Assembly (NCBI RefSeq): GCF_040537815.1
Contig: NZ_JBEWSZ010000001.1
Span: 3,534,001 to 3,598,000 of the forward strand
From: Mesorhizobium shangrilense
GTDB taxonomy: Bacteria > Pseudomonadota > Alphaproteobacteria > Rhizobiales > Rhizobiaceae
Direction of reading: 5' to 3'
Length of the DNA stretch: 64,000 nucleotides
Made by a program: the position numbers and the translations under genes. The notes below the pieces were generated by a model, which made no database searches, was not told where the DNA came from, and was given only the letters and a program-made list of their open reading frames with translations. Shown piece after piece: positions 1 to 7,151 of this stretch. The first letter of the stretch is position 1. The number at the start of each line of letters is the position of its first letter.

Positions 1-591
1 CTCGATGTTCTTGGCGCAAAACAGAAGATGCGTGCAGGGCGTGATGTTGCGCGGGTCTTCCATCATGTAGGTCAGCAGCTCGCGAAACAGCGAGGTGTAC
101 ATCGCATCGATCTGATCGTCGCGGTCGCGCACGAAGCCTATCTTCTCGACGGAGCGAGAGGCGTAGACGTCGAGCACTTCCTTCAGCTGCGTCAGCGCCA
201 GGTCGGCCAGTGCCTCGAGACCGCGAAACAGGCTGGTCGGCTGGCGCCCGTCCGTGACCGCGCCCACACGCTTTGCAACGTTCTTGCCGAGGTCACCGAC
301 GCGTTCGAGGTCGGCCGAGATACGAATGGCGCCGACGATCTCGCGCAGGTCCGTCGCCATGGGCTGGCGCTTGGCGATGATGATGATCGCCTTGTCGTCG
401 ATCTCGCGCTGCCCCTCGTCGAGAACGACATCATCGCGAATGACTTTCTGGGCGAGCCCCGGATCGGCGTTGACGAGCGCCGCGATCGCCTGTTCGACCA
501 TGCGTTCGGCATGACCGCCCATCGCGGCGATGCGCTTCGACAGATATTTCAGCTCCTCGTCGTAGGCGCTCATGATGTGTACGGATTGCAT
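1..591 (-). CDS. phoU: Phosphate signalling protein PhoU, 3' end cut by window edge
   Basis: PhoU links the Pst phosphate transporter to the PhoR kinase and damps Pho signalling when phosphate is plentiful; it is a cytoplasmic protein of two three-helix bundles. The minus strand reads from an ATG at 591 (MQSVHIMSAYDEELKYLSKR) without a stop to base 1, giving 197 residues of a family that is usually about 235 long. The typical repeated metal-binding type segments are visible: the stretch around ISADLERVGDLGKNVAKR in the first bundle, and the second bundle begins to close with FCAKNIE at the edge. It lies 111 bp downstream of phoR in the same direction. A second in-frame ATG at 573 is possible. 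The identification is firm; the C-terminus and the next gene, probably phoB, are outside the window. Confidence 0.93.
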   Translation of the reverse strand, partial: MQSVHIMSAYDEELKYLSKRIAAMGGHAERMVEQAIAALVNADPGLAQKVIRDDVVLDEGQREIDDKAIIIIAKRQPMATDLREIVGAIRISADLERVGDLGKNVAKRVGAVTDGRQPTSLFRGLEALADLALTQLKEVLDVYASRSVEKIGFVRDRDDQIDAMYTSLFRELLTYMMEDPRNITPCTHLLFCAKNIE

Positions 592-648
592 GGGCCAATG
601 CCTTCCCGGATTCTTATGGTTGAGTCGTTCCCTCGAATCCCTGCTGAT

Positions 649-666
649 ACGCTAGCGCGATGACAG
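649..666 (-). promoter_or_regulatory. Possible Pho box upstream of phoU
   Basis: Read on the minus strand this is CTGTCAT-cgcg-CTAGCGT, a perfect first half of the Pho box repeat (CTGTCAT-N4-CTGTCAT) followed at the right spacing by a half that matches only 4 of 7 positions. It sits 58-75 bp upstream of the phoU start. The location and first half fit PhoB control; the poor second half keeps this tentative. Confidence 0.3.
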
Positions 667-702
667 AAAAAAGAAACGGCCTGTTGGGAAGATAGTGCGG
701 CG

Positions 703-1968
703 TCAGCGAGCCGGCAAATGAACCGAGAAGGCCGCGCCCTTGCCAACCTCGGACTTGATCGTAAGCCTGGCATTGTGACGCGTCAGTATGTGTTTGACGA
801 TCGACAGGCCAAGGCCAGTGCCTTTCTGGGTACGGCTCGTCTCGACATCGGCGCGGTAGAAGCGCTCGGTGATACGCGGGATATGCTCTTCGGGAATACC
901 GGGCCCGAAATCCCTGATGGTCACATCGATGCCGGGTTCCGACCTGTCGCCGCCGCGCGCCATCGACACCACGACGCGTCCGCCCGACTGTCCGTACTTG
1001 CAGGCATTCTCCAGCAGGTTTTCGAAAACCTGGAACAACTCGTCGCGATCCCCCGGGACATTGATCGGCCCTTCGGCGAATTCGCGCTCGATGGCGACGC
1101 CGTTATCCCTGGCCATCGGCCCAAGGGAATCGATGACGCTTTCGATCGTCTGGCGAAGATCGACCTCCGTTCCCGGCTTCAGGTAGGGCTTCATCTCCAG
1201 CCGCGACAGCGACAGCAGATCATCGATCAGGCGTGCCATGCGGCCGGTCTGGTTCTGCATGATCTGCAGGAACTGCTCGCGGGCCGCCGGATCGTTACGG
1301 GCCGGGCCGCGCAGCGTTTCAATGAAGCCGGCGATCGAAGCGAGCGGGGTGCGCAACTCATGGCTGGCGTTGGCGATGAAATCGGCGCGCATCCGGTCGA
1401 TCCGCCGCGCCTCGCTCTGGTCCTTGAACACCAGCACATAAAGATCGGTGCCATGGCCAACCGAGGACGCACTGACCCTGTAGGCGCGCTCGACCGGCAG
1501 CTTTTCGGTGTAGTCGACCGCATCGGAGGCAACCGTGCCCGACAGGATGCTGTCCAACAACGCCTGCATTTCCGGCGCGCGGAATTTCAATGACAACGAC
1601 AGGCCCGGCGCTATGCCACCGAAGGCCGCGAAAGCCGCGGCGTTGGCATGGACGATCGTCGCGGTCCGGTCAAAGATGATCAGCGGGTCGGCAACGGCCG
1701 CCGCAAGGTACTCGCCTGACAGCCGTTGCAATCCGCTTGCCTCGATCGCCGCCGCGCGTGCCGCCGACTGCCGCCTGATGCCTGATGGCAGCATTGCTGC
1801 TCCAAACAGCATGGCGAGTGCCGGAAGCAGCACATAGGCGGACACATCGGCGAAGACGTAAACGGCGACAATGGTGATGATGCCGGCAGCAAGCAGCCAG
1901 CGGCTGGTCCAAAGCCGATCGGCGACGGTGCGCCCCGTGCTTCGCCCCTCTTCGCCCATGTCAGCCAT
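703..1968 (-). CDS. phoR: Phosphate regulon sensor histidine kinase PhoR
   Basis: Membrane-bound sensor kinase that phosphorylates PhoB under phosphate starvation. From the chosen ATG at 1968 (MADMGEEG) the protein is 421 residues: two membrane segments at about 23-41 and 44-62, a PAS-type domain at about 80-185, the phosphoacceptor H box ASHELRTPLA with His203, an N box FENLLENACKYG, and G boxes with DFGPGIP and GTGLGLSIVKH. The near absence of a periplasmic loop is typical of PhoR, which senses through PstB/PhoU and not through an external ligand. In-frame starts also exist at 1980, 2049 and 2115; the last would run into the divergent ppk2 start region. The next gene downstream is phoU, with no pst genes between, so I infer that the transporter genes lie elsewhere. 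Confidence 0.93.
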   Translation of the reverse strand: MADMGEEGRSTGRTVADRLWTSRWLLAAGIITIVAVYVFADVSAYVLLPALAMLFGAAMLPSGIRRQSAARAAAIEASGLQRLSGEYLAAAVADPLIIFDRTATIVHANAAAFAAFGGIAPGLSLSLKFRAPEMQALLDSILSGTVASDAVDYTEKLPVERAYRVSASSVGHGTDLYVLVFKDQSEARRIDRMRADFIANASHELRTPLASIAGFIETLRGPARNDPAAREQFLQIMQNQTGRMARLIDDLLSLSRLEMKPYLKPGTEVDLRQTIESVIDSLGPMARDNGVAIEREFAEGPINVPGDRDELFQVFENLLENACKYGQSGGRVVVSMARGGDRSEPGIDVTIRDFGPGIPEEHIPRITERFYRADVETSRTQKGTGLGLSIVKHILTRHNARLTIKSEVGKGAAFSVHLPAR

Positions 1969-2078
1969 TCGCGCGCCCATGCCTCGCACCCCGTCGGCCG
2001 ATCGGTTGGAAACTTCCCGCTGGACCGATATGGAGGCTCCCAATAGCATGAGTCCGCAAGCTGGAAAGGTTCGTCTTG

Positions 2079-2987
2079 ATGAAAAAAGCCAAGGAAATTC
2101 CCGTAGTGCCGGCATCGGGTCCGCTCAAGATCCGGATCGATGGCACGGAGCGGGAGTTCGACATCGAGAACCCCATGCTTCCCGAATGGATCGAGGACAA
2201 CAAGCTGACGGCCGGCGGCTTTCCCTACGACAAGAAAATGAAGAGCGACGAGTATGACCAGACGCTCGAACAGTTGCAGATCGAACTGGTAAAGGCGCAG
2301 GCTTGGCTGCAATCGACAGGCAAGCGCGTCGTGGCGCTGTTCGAGGGACGCGACGCCGCCGGCAAGGGCGGCACGATCTTCGTGTTGCACCAGTACATGA
2401 ATCCTCGAACCGCGCGCAATGTAGCGCTGACCAAGCCGACCGAGACGGAGCGCGGACAGTGGTACTTCCAGCGCTATGTCGAACGTTTTCCGACGGCCGG
2501 CGAGTTCGTTACCTTCGACCGCTCCTGGTACAATCGTGCCGGCGTCGAGCCGGTGATGGGTTTCTGCACGCCCGAGCAGCATGAGCAATTTCTAGAAGAG
2601 ACACCGCATTTCGAGCGGATGATCTGCAACGAGGGCATCCATTTCTTCAAGTTCTGGCTGAACATCGGCCAGGAAACGCAGCTCGAACGGTTTCACGACC
2701 GCCGCTACAGTCCGCTTAAGAGCTGGAAATTCTCGCCGATCGACGTCGCCGGCATCACGAAATGGGACGACTACACCAAGGCGCGCGATCTCATGATCGA
2801 GCGCACGCACAAGGAATTCGCGCCCTGGACCATCGTGCGCGCCAACGACAAGCGTCGCGCCCGGCTGGCCGTCATCCGCCGCGTGCTTCTGACACTTCCT
2901 TATGAAGGCCGCGATCTCGAGATCATCGGCAAGGAAGACAAGAAGATCATCGGGGAAGGGCCGTCATTCCTGTCAAAACAAGGTTGA
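2079..2987 (+). CDS. ppk2: Polyphosphate kinase 2 family protein
   Basis: PPK2 enzymes move phosphate between polyphosphate and nucleoside di- or monophosphates in the cytoplasm. The 302-residue product has a Walker A motif [10 protein letters not shown] at about 90-99, the family segment [17 protein letters not shown] at about 147-163 which contains the Walker B region, and a basic lid region. The length is that of a one-domain class I PPK2. Start is ATG 2079, with a purine-rich GGAAAGG about 10 bp upstream; a TTG at 2076 is less likely. It is divergent from phoR with about 110 bp between the starts, so polyphosphate and Pho control may share a promoter region. The preferred nucleotide cannot be told from sequence alone. 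Confidence 0.93.
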   Translation: MKKAKEIPVVPASGPLKIRIDGTEREFDIENPMLPEWIEDNKLTAGGFPYDKKMKSDEYDQTLEQLQIELVKAQAWLQSTGKRVVALFEGRDAAGKGGTIFVLHQYMNPRTARNVALTKPTETERGQWYFQRYVERFPTAGEFVTFDRSWYNRAGVEPVMGFCTPEQHEQFLEETPHFERMICNEGIHFFKFWLNIGQETQLERFHDRRYSPLKSWKFSPIDVAGITKWDDYTKARDLMIERTHKEFAPWTIVRANDKRRARLAVIRRVLLTLPYEGRDLEIIGKEDKKIIGEGPSFLSKQG

Positions 2988-3034
2988 AACTGTGCGCCGC
3001 GCATCCGGAAGGACGCGCAGCGCAATTTCATCCA

Positions 3035-3157
3035 GCGCCCGTTCCAACCCGGTGGAACCGGGACGGGGGCTCTATCTTTTTGTTTGAGCATGATCCCTGG
3101 ACAAACGGGGACCGTCTGTCCGAGAAAACCGGCTTCCACTTTCGGATCATGCTCTTA
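3035..3157. repeat. Bipartite palindromic intergenic repeat, copy 1
   Basis: A GC-rich hairpin (3035-3075) is followed by a tctatctttttgttt linker and then by a second palindrome with arms GAGCATGATC (3086-3095) and GATCATGCTC (3145-3154). The core resembles ccgaaaaccggttcccacttt seen in the other copies (here gagaaaaccggcttccactt). It fills the gap between the ends of ppk2 and the crotonase gene, where it could also act as a bidirectional transcription stop. Confidence 0.8.
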
Positions 3158-3159
3158 CC

Positions 3160-3909
3160 TCATGCGGCCAGCCGGGCAATCCGCTGCAACCGCCGCAACG
3201 TCGTGTCGTCCTGCAACGCCTGCTGGAACAGCGAAATCTCGCGATCGATGCGATCGCAGAGCACGCCCGTATCTCCCTTGAGCAAACCGCGCGTCTGCAG
3301 CAGGGCGGCGACGGGCTTCTTGGCAAGCTGACGCGCCCTGGCAAGGGCCGCCTCCTCGACACTTCCCTCCGCCACGATCTCCGCGACAAGTCCGAGCGCC
3401 CTTGCATCTTCTGCACCGAGCGTATCGCCCAGGCAGAAGAAGCGGAAAGCCCCGGCATAGCCGAGCTTCTGTGGCGCCAGGATGCTGGTCGCGGCGTCCG
3501 GCACCAGTCCGAAATCGACGAACGGTACCCGAAACGTGCTTTTGCTCGACGCGATCACCATGTCGCAATGGAACAGGATGGTGCAGCCGACACCGACGGC
3601 GTCGCCATCGACACAGGCCAGGATCGGCTTGGGGAACGTCGCCAGCATGCGAAACATGTCGGTGACGGCCGCGATCAGCCGTTGATGCTTGGTGGCGTCG
3701 AGGAACTCGGAGAAGTCGCCACCAAGGCAGAAGCAGCCTGCCAGGCCGCGCAGCACCACGACGCGTACGTCATCGTCATCGGCGGCCTCGTGGAATGTCC
3801 TTGCCAGGCTTTCGTAGGCCCGCCTGTCCAGCACTGGCCGACCGTCATCCGACGATACGGTGACGATCAGCGCATGGCCGCGCAATTCCGCTTGGGGATG
3901 AATGCCCAT
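3160..3909 (-). CDS. Crotonase-family protein, third gene of the luxR-luxI unit
   Basis: Member of the enoyl-CoA hydratase/isomerase superfamily, 249 residues, which act on acyl-CoA or acyl-ACP thioesters. The fold landmarks are present: oxyanion-hole segment GCFCLGGDFSEF at about 58-69, the second loop GDAVGVGCTILFHCDMVIAS at about 102-121, and FGLVPDAATSILAPQKLG at about 133-150. The hydratase glutamate normally found in GGGCE is Thr110 here, and the glutamate of the isomerase-type VPE motif is Asp138. The chosen ATG 3909 has GGAG six bases upstream; an earlier ATG at 3927 overlaps the luxI stop as ATGA and would add six residues. The tight link to luxI suggests that it modifies the acyl chain of the signal. 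I recall, unverified, that some Mesorhizobium synthases need such a crotonase to make an unsaturated C12 signal. Confidence 0.85.
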   Translation of the reverse strand: MGIHPQAELRGHALIVTVSSDDGRPVLDRRAYESLARTFHEAADDDDVRVVVLRGLAGCFCLGGDFSEFLDATKHQRLIAAVTDMFRMLATFPKPILACVDGDAVGVGCTILFHCDMVIASSKSTFRVPFVDFGLVPDAATSILAPQKLGYAGAFRFFCLGDTLGAEDARALGLVAEIVAEGSVEEAALARARQLAKKPVAALLQTRGLLKGDTGVLCDRIDREISLFQQALQDDTTLRRLQRIARLAA

Positions 3910-3923
3910 GGTTGTCTCCGGTC

Positions 3924-4562
3924 TCATGACGCCCGCCTTTGCCCGAGCATGTCGGGATATCCCCTGGCCAATACGGGTGCGAAATGATTGCGGCGGGAGC
4001 GCACGACATCGAGCGTATGGTGCGTGAAGGTCAGCAGGGTGGCGACGACCTGCTGGTTGCCGTAGGTGCGCTGGTAGCCAAGCGGCGTCGCCAGGAAATG
4101 CAGTTGCAGCGCACGCAAGACCCACATCGGCTCGAACTCGATGATCACCTGATTGACGTTCCGCTTCAGCCCCCACTCGACGAAGCCGGCGATAAGCTCG
4201 GTGCCGACCGTGGACACGCCGCGTCGGCCGTCGCGGAAACCGGGAGCGACCGCATAGCGGGTCAACTCGTAAATGTTCGGTCCGGAAGGCGGCGTTCCTT
4301 CGTAGAGATCCATCAGTACATCGGTCAGAAGATGCGGTCGCGTCGTTGGCAACATCCGTTGGTAGCCAGCGACTTCGTCGCCTCTGATGACGATCTGATG
4401 GACTGCCTCATCATGATCGAACTGGTCGATTTCGAGCCCGTCCGGGCGCCTCAGATCATCCCACCCCATCTCCTCGACGAAGACCTGGTGGCGTAAGCGA
4501 TGAACGGCCTCCCAAAGATCGGGACGTTCCATCAATTCCTGGGTTGTAAGGGCAAAAAGCAT
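3924..4562 (-). CDS. LuxI-family acyl-homoserine lactone synthase
   Basis: Makes an acyl-homoserine lactone signal from S-adenosylmethionine and an acyl donor. The 212-residue protein carries the conserved LuxI set in order: Arg24, Phe28 and Trp34 in RHQVFVEEMGW, acidic residues Asp46 and Asp49, Arg69, then Glu99 and Arg102 in YELTRYAV. The start ATG 4562 has AGGAG eight bases upstream. The gene lies 96 bp downstream of luxR on the same strand, with a 14-bp perfect palindrome between them, and its stop overlaps an in-frame ATG of the crotonase gene. That arrangement predicts LuxR-activated luxI and a coupled crotonase. The acyl chain length cannot be read from the sequence. Confidence 0.95.
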   Translation of the reverse strand: MLFALTTQELMERPDLWEAVHRLRHQVFVEEMGWDDLRRPDGLEIDQFDHDEAVHQIVIRGDEVAGYQRMLPTTRPHLLTDVLMDLYEGTPPSGPNIYELTRYAVAPGFRDGRRGVSTVGTELIAGFVEWGLKRNVNQVIIEFEPMWVLRALQLHFLATPLGYQRTYGNQQVVATLLTFTHHTLDVVRSRRNHFAPVLARGYPDMLGQRRAS

Positions 4563-4614
4563 CTGCCGTCTCCTGTGTTCAGAGGAAGATACGGCCGGGC
4601 TTTCCCGAGAAAAT

Positions 4615-4628
4615 TACGTGATCACGTA
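4615..4628. promoter_or_regulatory. Putative lux box before luxI
   Basis: TACGTGATCACGTA is a perfect 14-bp palindrome centred about 59 bp upstream of the luxI ATG, a position that fits a LuxR-family operator overlapping a -35 element. It is the only sequence of this kind that I found in the window. The assignment to LuxR is inferred from position and symmetry. Confidence 0.6.
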
Positions 4629-4642
4629 GGCAAGAATTTCTA

Positions 4643-4655
4643 GGCCGGCACGGCC
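4643..4655 (-). terminator. Weak hairpin just after luxR
   Basis: GGCCG-gca-CGGCC lies immediately past the luxR stop (4659-4661). On the minus strand it is followed by tagaaattctt, which is only modestly T-rich. It could reduce read-through from luxR so that luxI depends on its own promoter. Confidence 0.35.
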
Positions 4656-4658
4656 GAC

Positions 4659-5390
4659 CTAACTAATGTAGCCGCGCCGGATCGCTTCCGCGACTGCCTG
4701 GACCCGGTTGACGGCACCGAGTTTGCCTTTGGCGTTAAGAAGGTGTTTCTCTGACGTGTGTTCCGAGATGCCGAGGATTTGCGAAATCTCCCATTCGGAC
4801 TTGCCGACAGCCGCCCATTGCAGGCATTCGCGCTCGCGCGGTGTCAATTCGATGTGATCGATGGTCTTGTTCGCCATCGTGTGAAGCTGCATGGCCCGGC
4901 CGACCGCATAGGTCGAGACCAGCGACACCAGGCCGAACTCATCCGCCGACAGTTGCACGGCTTCGCCGCCGAGCGACACCATGACAATCTGGCCATCGAG
5001 TGTGATCAGCGGGAAGGCCAGTCCGTCACGCAGCTTGAATGCGCCGGCGTCGCCCATCACTTCGCCGCTGCCTTTGTCGGTGCGAATGCCCTGCGCCGCC
5101 TCCCGCCACTGGAACGGGGCCTGCAGCTGCTTCATATGGCTGACGACGGGATCATGATCGACATAGTTGCGTGACACGTAACGCTCGAGCCATTCGACAG
5201 GCCAGTCGCAAAGCAGCACGTGCTGCTTCTGCTGGCCCGTCGGTGTTCCCGGCTGAGGGACGGTTCCGGCCATCAGCGCGGTCAAGCCGAAATCCGACGT
5301 TATGCCGAGCAGCCTTTCGCAAACCGCCGCCGCGGTGCTCGCGTGCTGCAGCTGGTCGATAAATTCCAGCGTCCGATCGAACTGACCCAT
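4659..5390 (-). CDS. LuxR-family quorum-sensing regulator
   Basis: Cytoplasmic transcription factor that binds an acyl-homoserine lactone and then DNA. The 243-residue product has an autoinducer-binding domain at about 15-165 with the usual ligand-pocket residues Trp67, Tyr71, Asp80, Pro81 and Trp95, plus Gly123. The C-terminal LuxR helix-turn-helix is at about 180-240 (ELTPRERECLQWAAVGKSEW, then ISQILGISEHTSEKHLLNA). The start is ATG 5390; no strong ribosome site is visible before it. A perfect palindrome, CATTGACGTCAATG, lies 29-42 bp upstream and could be an autoregulatory operator. The cognate synthase is next downstream. Confidence in the family is high; target genes beyond luxI are unknown. 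Confidence 0.95.
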   Translation of the reverse strand: MGQFDRTLEFIDQLQHASTAAAVCERLLGITSDFGLTALMAGTVPQPGTPTGQQKQHVLLCDWPVEWLERYVSRNYVDHDPVVSHMKQLQAPFQWREAAQGIRTDKGSGEVMGDAGAFKLRDGLAFPLITLDGQIVMVSLGGEAVQLSADEFGLVSLVSTYAVGRAMQLHTMANKTIDHIELTPRERECLQWAAVGKSEWEISQILGISEHTSEKHLLNAKGKLGAVNRVQAVAEAIRRGYIS

Positions 5391-5418
5391 CGCAACATCA
5401 ACCCCATGTTGCCTTCCG

Positions 5419-5432
5419 CATTGACGTCAATG
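5419..5432. promoter_or_regulatory. Perfect palindrome in the luxR promoter region
   Basis: CATTGACGTCAATG reads the same on both strands and lies 29-42 bp before the luxR start. A looser inverted repeat, CAAAATG-N6-CATTTTG, is at 5471-5490. Both are candidates for regulator binding; the protein is unknown, and the sequence differs from the palindrome before luxI. Confidence 0.4.
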
Positions 5433-5649
5433 GCCCATGCATAGCTGGATTCGCCACCAACCCCGGATTGCAAAATGCTTCACCATTTTGTTGTCGCTGA
5501 TGACCTTGATCCCCCATCAAGGCAACCGCAGCTATTTGCAAACCTGCTAAAGCATATCCCTAAATCGGCGCGTTGAAATCAAAAACCGTTGTGCCTGCTG
5601 CATTTTCGTACGAAAAGCCGGTAGAGGCAGGCGTGGTCGGAGCTTGGTC

Positions 5650-6489
5650 GTGGCGTTTCGGTGGATGGTACCGATACTCATCGGGATGCAGCTGCTTGCT
5701 GGCGGCGCGCGGGCCGCGGAGCCGCAGGTGCCGGTGCTGTGGGATGCCAAGGAACGGCTGCCGAAGCCGGATCTTTCCGCGCTGCCGCGGCTGAGATTCC
5801 TCACGACCACCGATTTCCCGCCCTTCAATTTCCTCGACAATGCAGGCCGCCTGTCTGGCTTCCATGTCGATCTGGCCCGGGCCATCTGCGCCGAACTCGG
5901 CGTCGCCGACAAATGCCAGATCCAGGCCTTGCCGTGGGCCGAGCTCGACGGAGCACTGCAGAGAGGCGAAGGCGAAGCGATCATCGCCGGCATTGCGCCG
6001 ACGCAGGAGTCGCGGCAGAAATATGCCTTCTCACGCTCCTACCTGCAGTTTCCGGCACGCTTCATCATGCCGAAGGGCAAGGCGCTGACCGAGCCGATCC
6101 TCGACAAGCTGCGTGGCAAGCGCGTTGGCGTGATCGCGGGTTCGGCGCATGAGCGGATGCTGCGCGATTATTTCGGCACCGTTCAGATCGTTCCCTTCGG
6201 CAAGCCGGATGACGTCTACGGCGAGCTGAAGGCCGGCAAGATCGACGCCGCCTTTGGCGATGGCATGCGCTTCGCCTTCTGGCTGGGCGGCACGGATGCA
6301 GCCGGCTGCTGCCGCTTTGCCGGCGGCCCGTATCTGGCGCCTGAATATCTGGGGGCAGGCATGGCCATTGCCACCAGGGCCGACGACCGCGCACTGGCCG
6401 CCGCGTTCGATTACGCGCTGCAGGAGATTTCGGTGAAAGGCGCTTTTGCCGAATTCTACCTGCGCTATTTCCCGGTCAGCTTTTTCTGA
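5650..6489 (+). CDS. Family 3 periplasmic solute-binding protein
   Basis: Amino-acid type ABC-transporter binding protein (SBP_bac_3 fold), expected in the periplasm. The 279-residue product starts with a short hydrophobic signal sequence ending near GGARAAEP. The family fold follows: RFLTTTDFPPFNFLD at the first strand, LSGFHVDLARAICAELG, an AGIAPTQESRQKYAFSRSYL segment and DKLRGKRVGVIAGSAHERML. Start is GTG 5650, with GGAG seven bases upstream; a later ATG at 5665 would leave a shorter signal. No permease or ATPase gene is next to it, so it is an orphan binding protein, divergent from luxR. The ligand cannot be told from sequence. Confidence 0.85.
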   Translation: MAFRWMVPILIGMQLLAGGARAAEPQVPVLWDAKERLPKPDLSALPRLRFLTTTDFPPFNFLDNAGRLSGFHVDLARAICAELGVADKCQIQALPWAELDGALQRGEGEAIIAGIAPTQESRQKYAFSRSYLQFPARFIMPKGKALTEPILDKLRGKRVGVIAGSAHERMLRDYFGTVQIVPFGKPDDVYGELKAGKIDAAFGDGMRFAFWLGGTDAAGCCRFAGGPYLAPEYLGAGMAIATRADDRALAAAFDYALQEISVKGAFAEFYLRYFPVSFF

Positions 6490-6506
6490 CTTCGTTCGAT
6501 CCGCGC

Positions 6507-6920
6507 TTACGTGAGCGTCCGCAGCCTTGCCTTGGCCGCCCGGCCGATGGCGGCGACGGTCAGCGTGTCGATATCGAGCTGGCGGCGAATGAGTTGGAGC
6601 ACCCGCACCTCTTCCATCCGCATTTCGAGATCGACGGCCGCAACCTCGAAGGCCGCGGCATAGGCGGTGTCGCGCAAGCGTTCCGGCAGTATGTCGGCAA
6701 CAAGGGCCAGGACGCCTTCCAGCCCGTCCTTCTCGTGCAGCGCCTTCTGACAGGCCTGGGCGACCGCAACCAGCCGGCCGTGGTTGAAGTCCTCGAACAC
6801 CGGCCAGGATCGGACGACGTCGCCGATACGCGCCAGTTCGACATCGGTCATGTCGCGATCGGACGCCGAGGTGATGACCATCAGGTAGATCAGGGCTTCA
6901 TGCGGCGTCAGCGTTGGCAT
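6507..6920 (-). CDS. TerB-family protein
   Basis: Small helical protein of 137 residues of the TerB (tellurite-resistance B) fold, usually cytoplasmic; the family is widespread and its function outside tellurite operons is poorly known. The sequence shows the TerB pattern of an early helix with ALIYLMVITSASDRDMTDVE, an acidic IGDVVRSWPVFEDF segment, and a second helical half with EVAAVDLEMRMEEVRVLQLI. Start ATG 6920 has GAGGAG about seven bases upstream, which rules out the longer reading from 6968. It stands alone, convergent with the binding-protein gene 17 bp away. There are no other ter genes here, so a tellurite role should not be assumed. Confidence 0.8.
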   Translation of the reverse strand: MPTLTPHEALIYLMVITSASDRDMTDVELARIGDVVRSWPVFEDFNHGRLVAVAQACQKALHEKDGLEGVLALVADILPERLRDTAYAAAFEVAAVDLEMRMEEVRVLQLIRRQLDIDTLTVAAIGRAAKARLRTLT

Positions 6921-7151
6921 TCTCAACTCCTCGATGCGGGGCTCCGAACGTAGGAAGGCACCATCCACGCCGCAAGGAAAAAGCGGCGCGCTCGTTGACG
7001 CCCATGGCGTGCGCGCATAGAGCGACGTTCGTCCCCTGGACGCTTCGCACCAGCTTTCCGAAAATCGATTTCGATTCTCGGGCCGATGCGATAGAGACCG
7101 ATTGAAACCATTCTTGCGGCAATGCCGGCGAACGATTTGGAAGACAGTGAC

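Noticed and set aside
28..663. 211-residue plus-strand open frame at the left edge
   Set aside because: The minus strand encodes PhoU over the same bases; the plus frame is its mirror.
1680..2588. 302-residue minus-strand frame crossing phoR and ppk2
   Set aside because: It overlaps two convincing genes in other frames and has no motif.
6507..6920. Tellurite-resistance locus
   Set aside because: A single TerB-fold gene without terC, terD, terE or terZ is not evidence for tellurite resistance.
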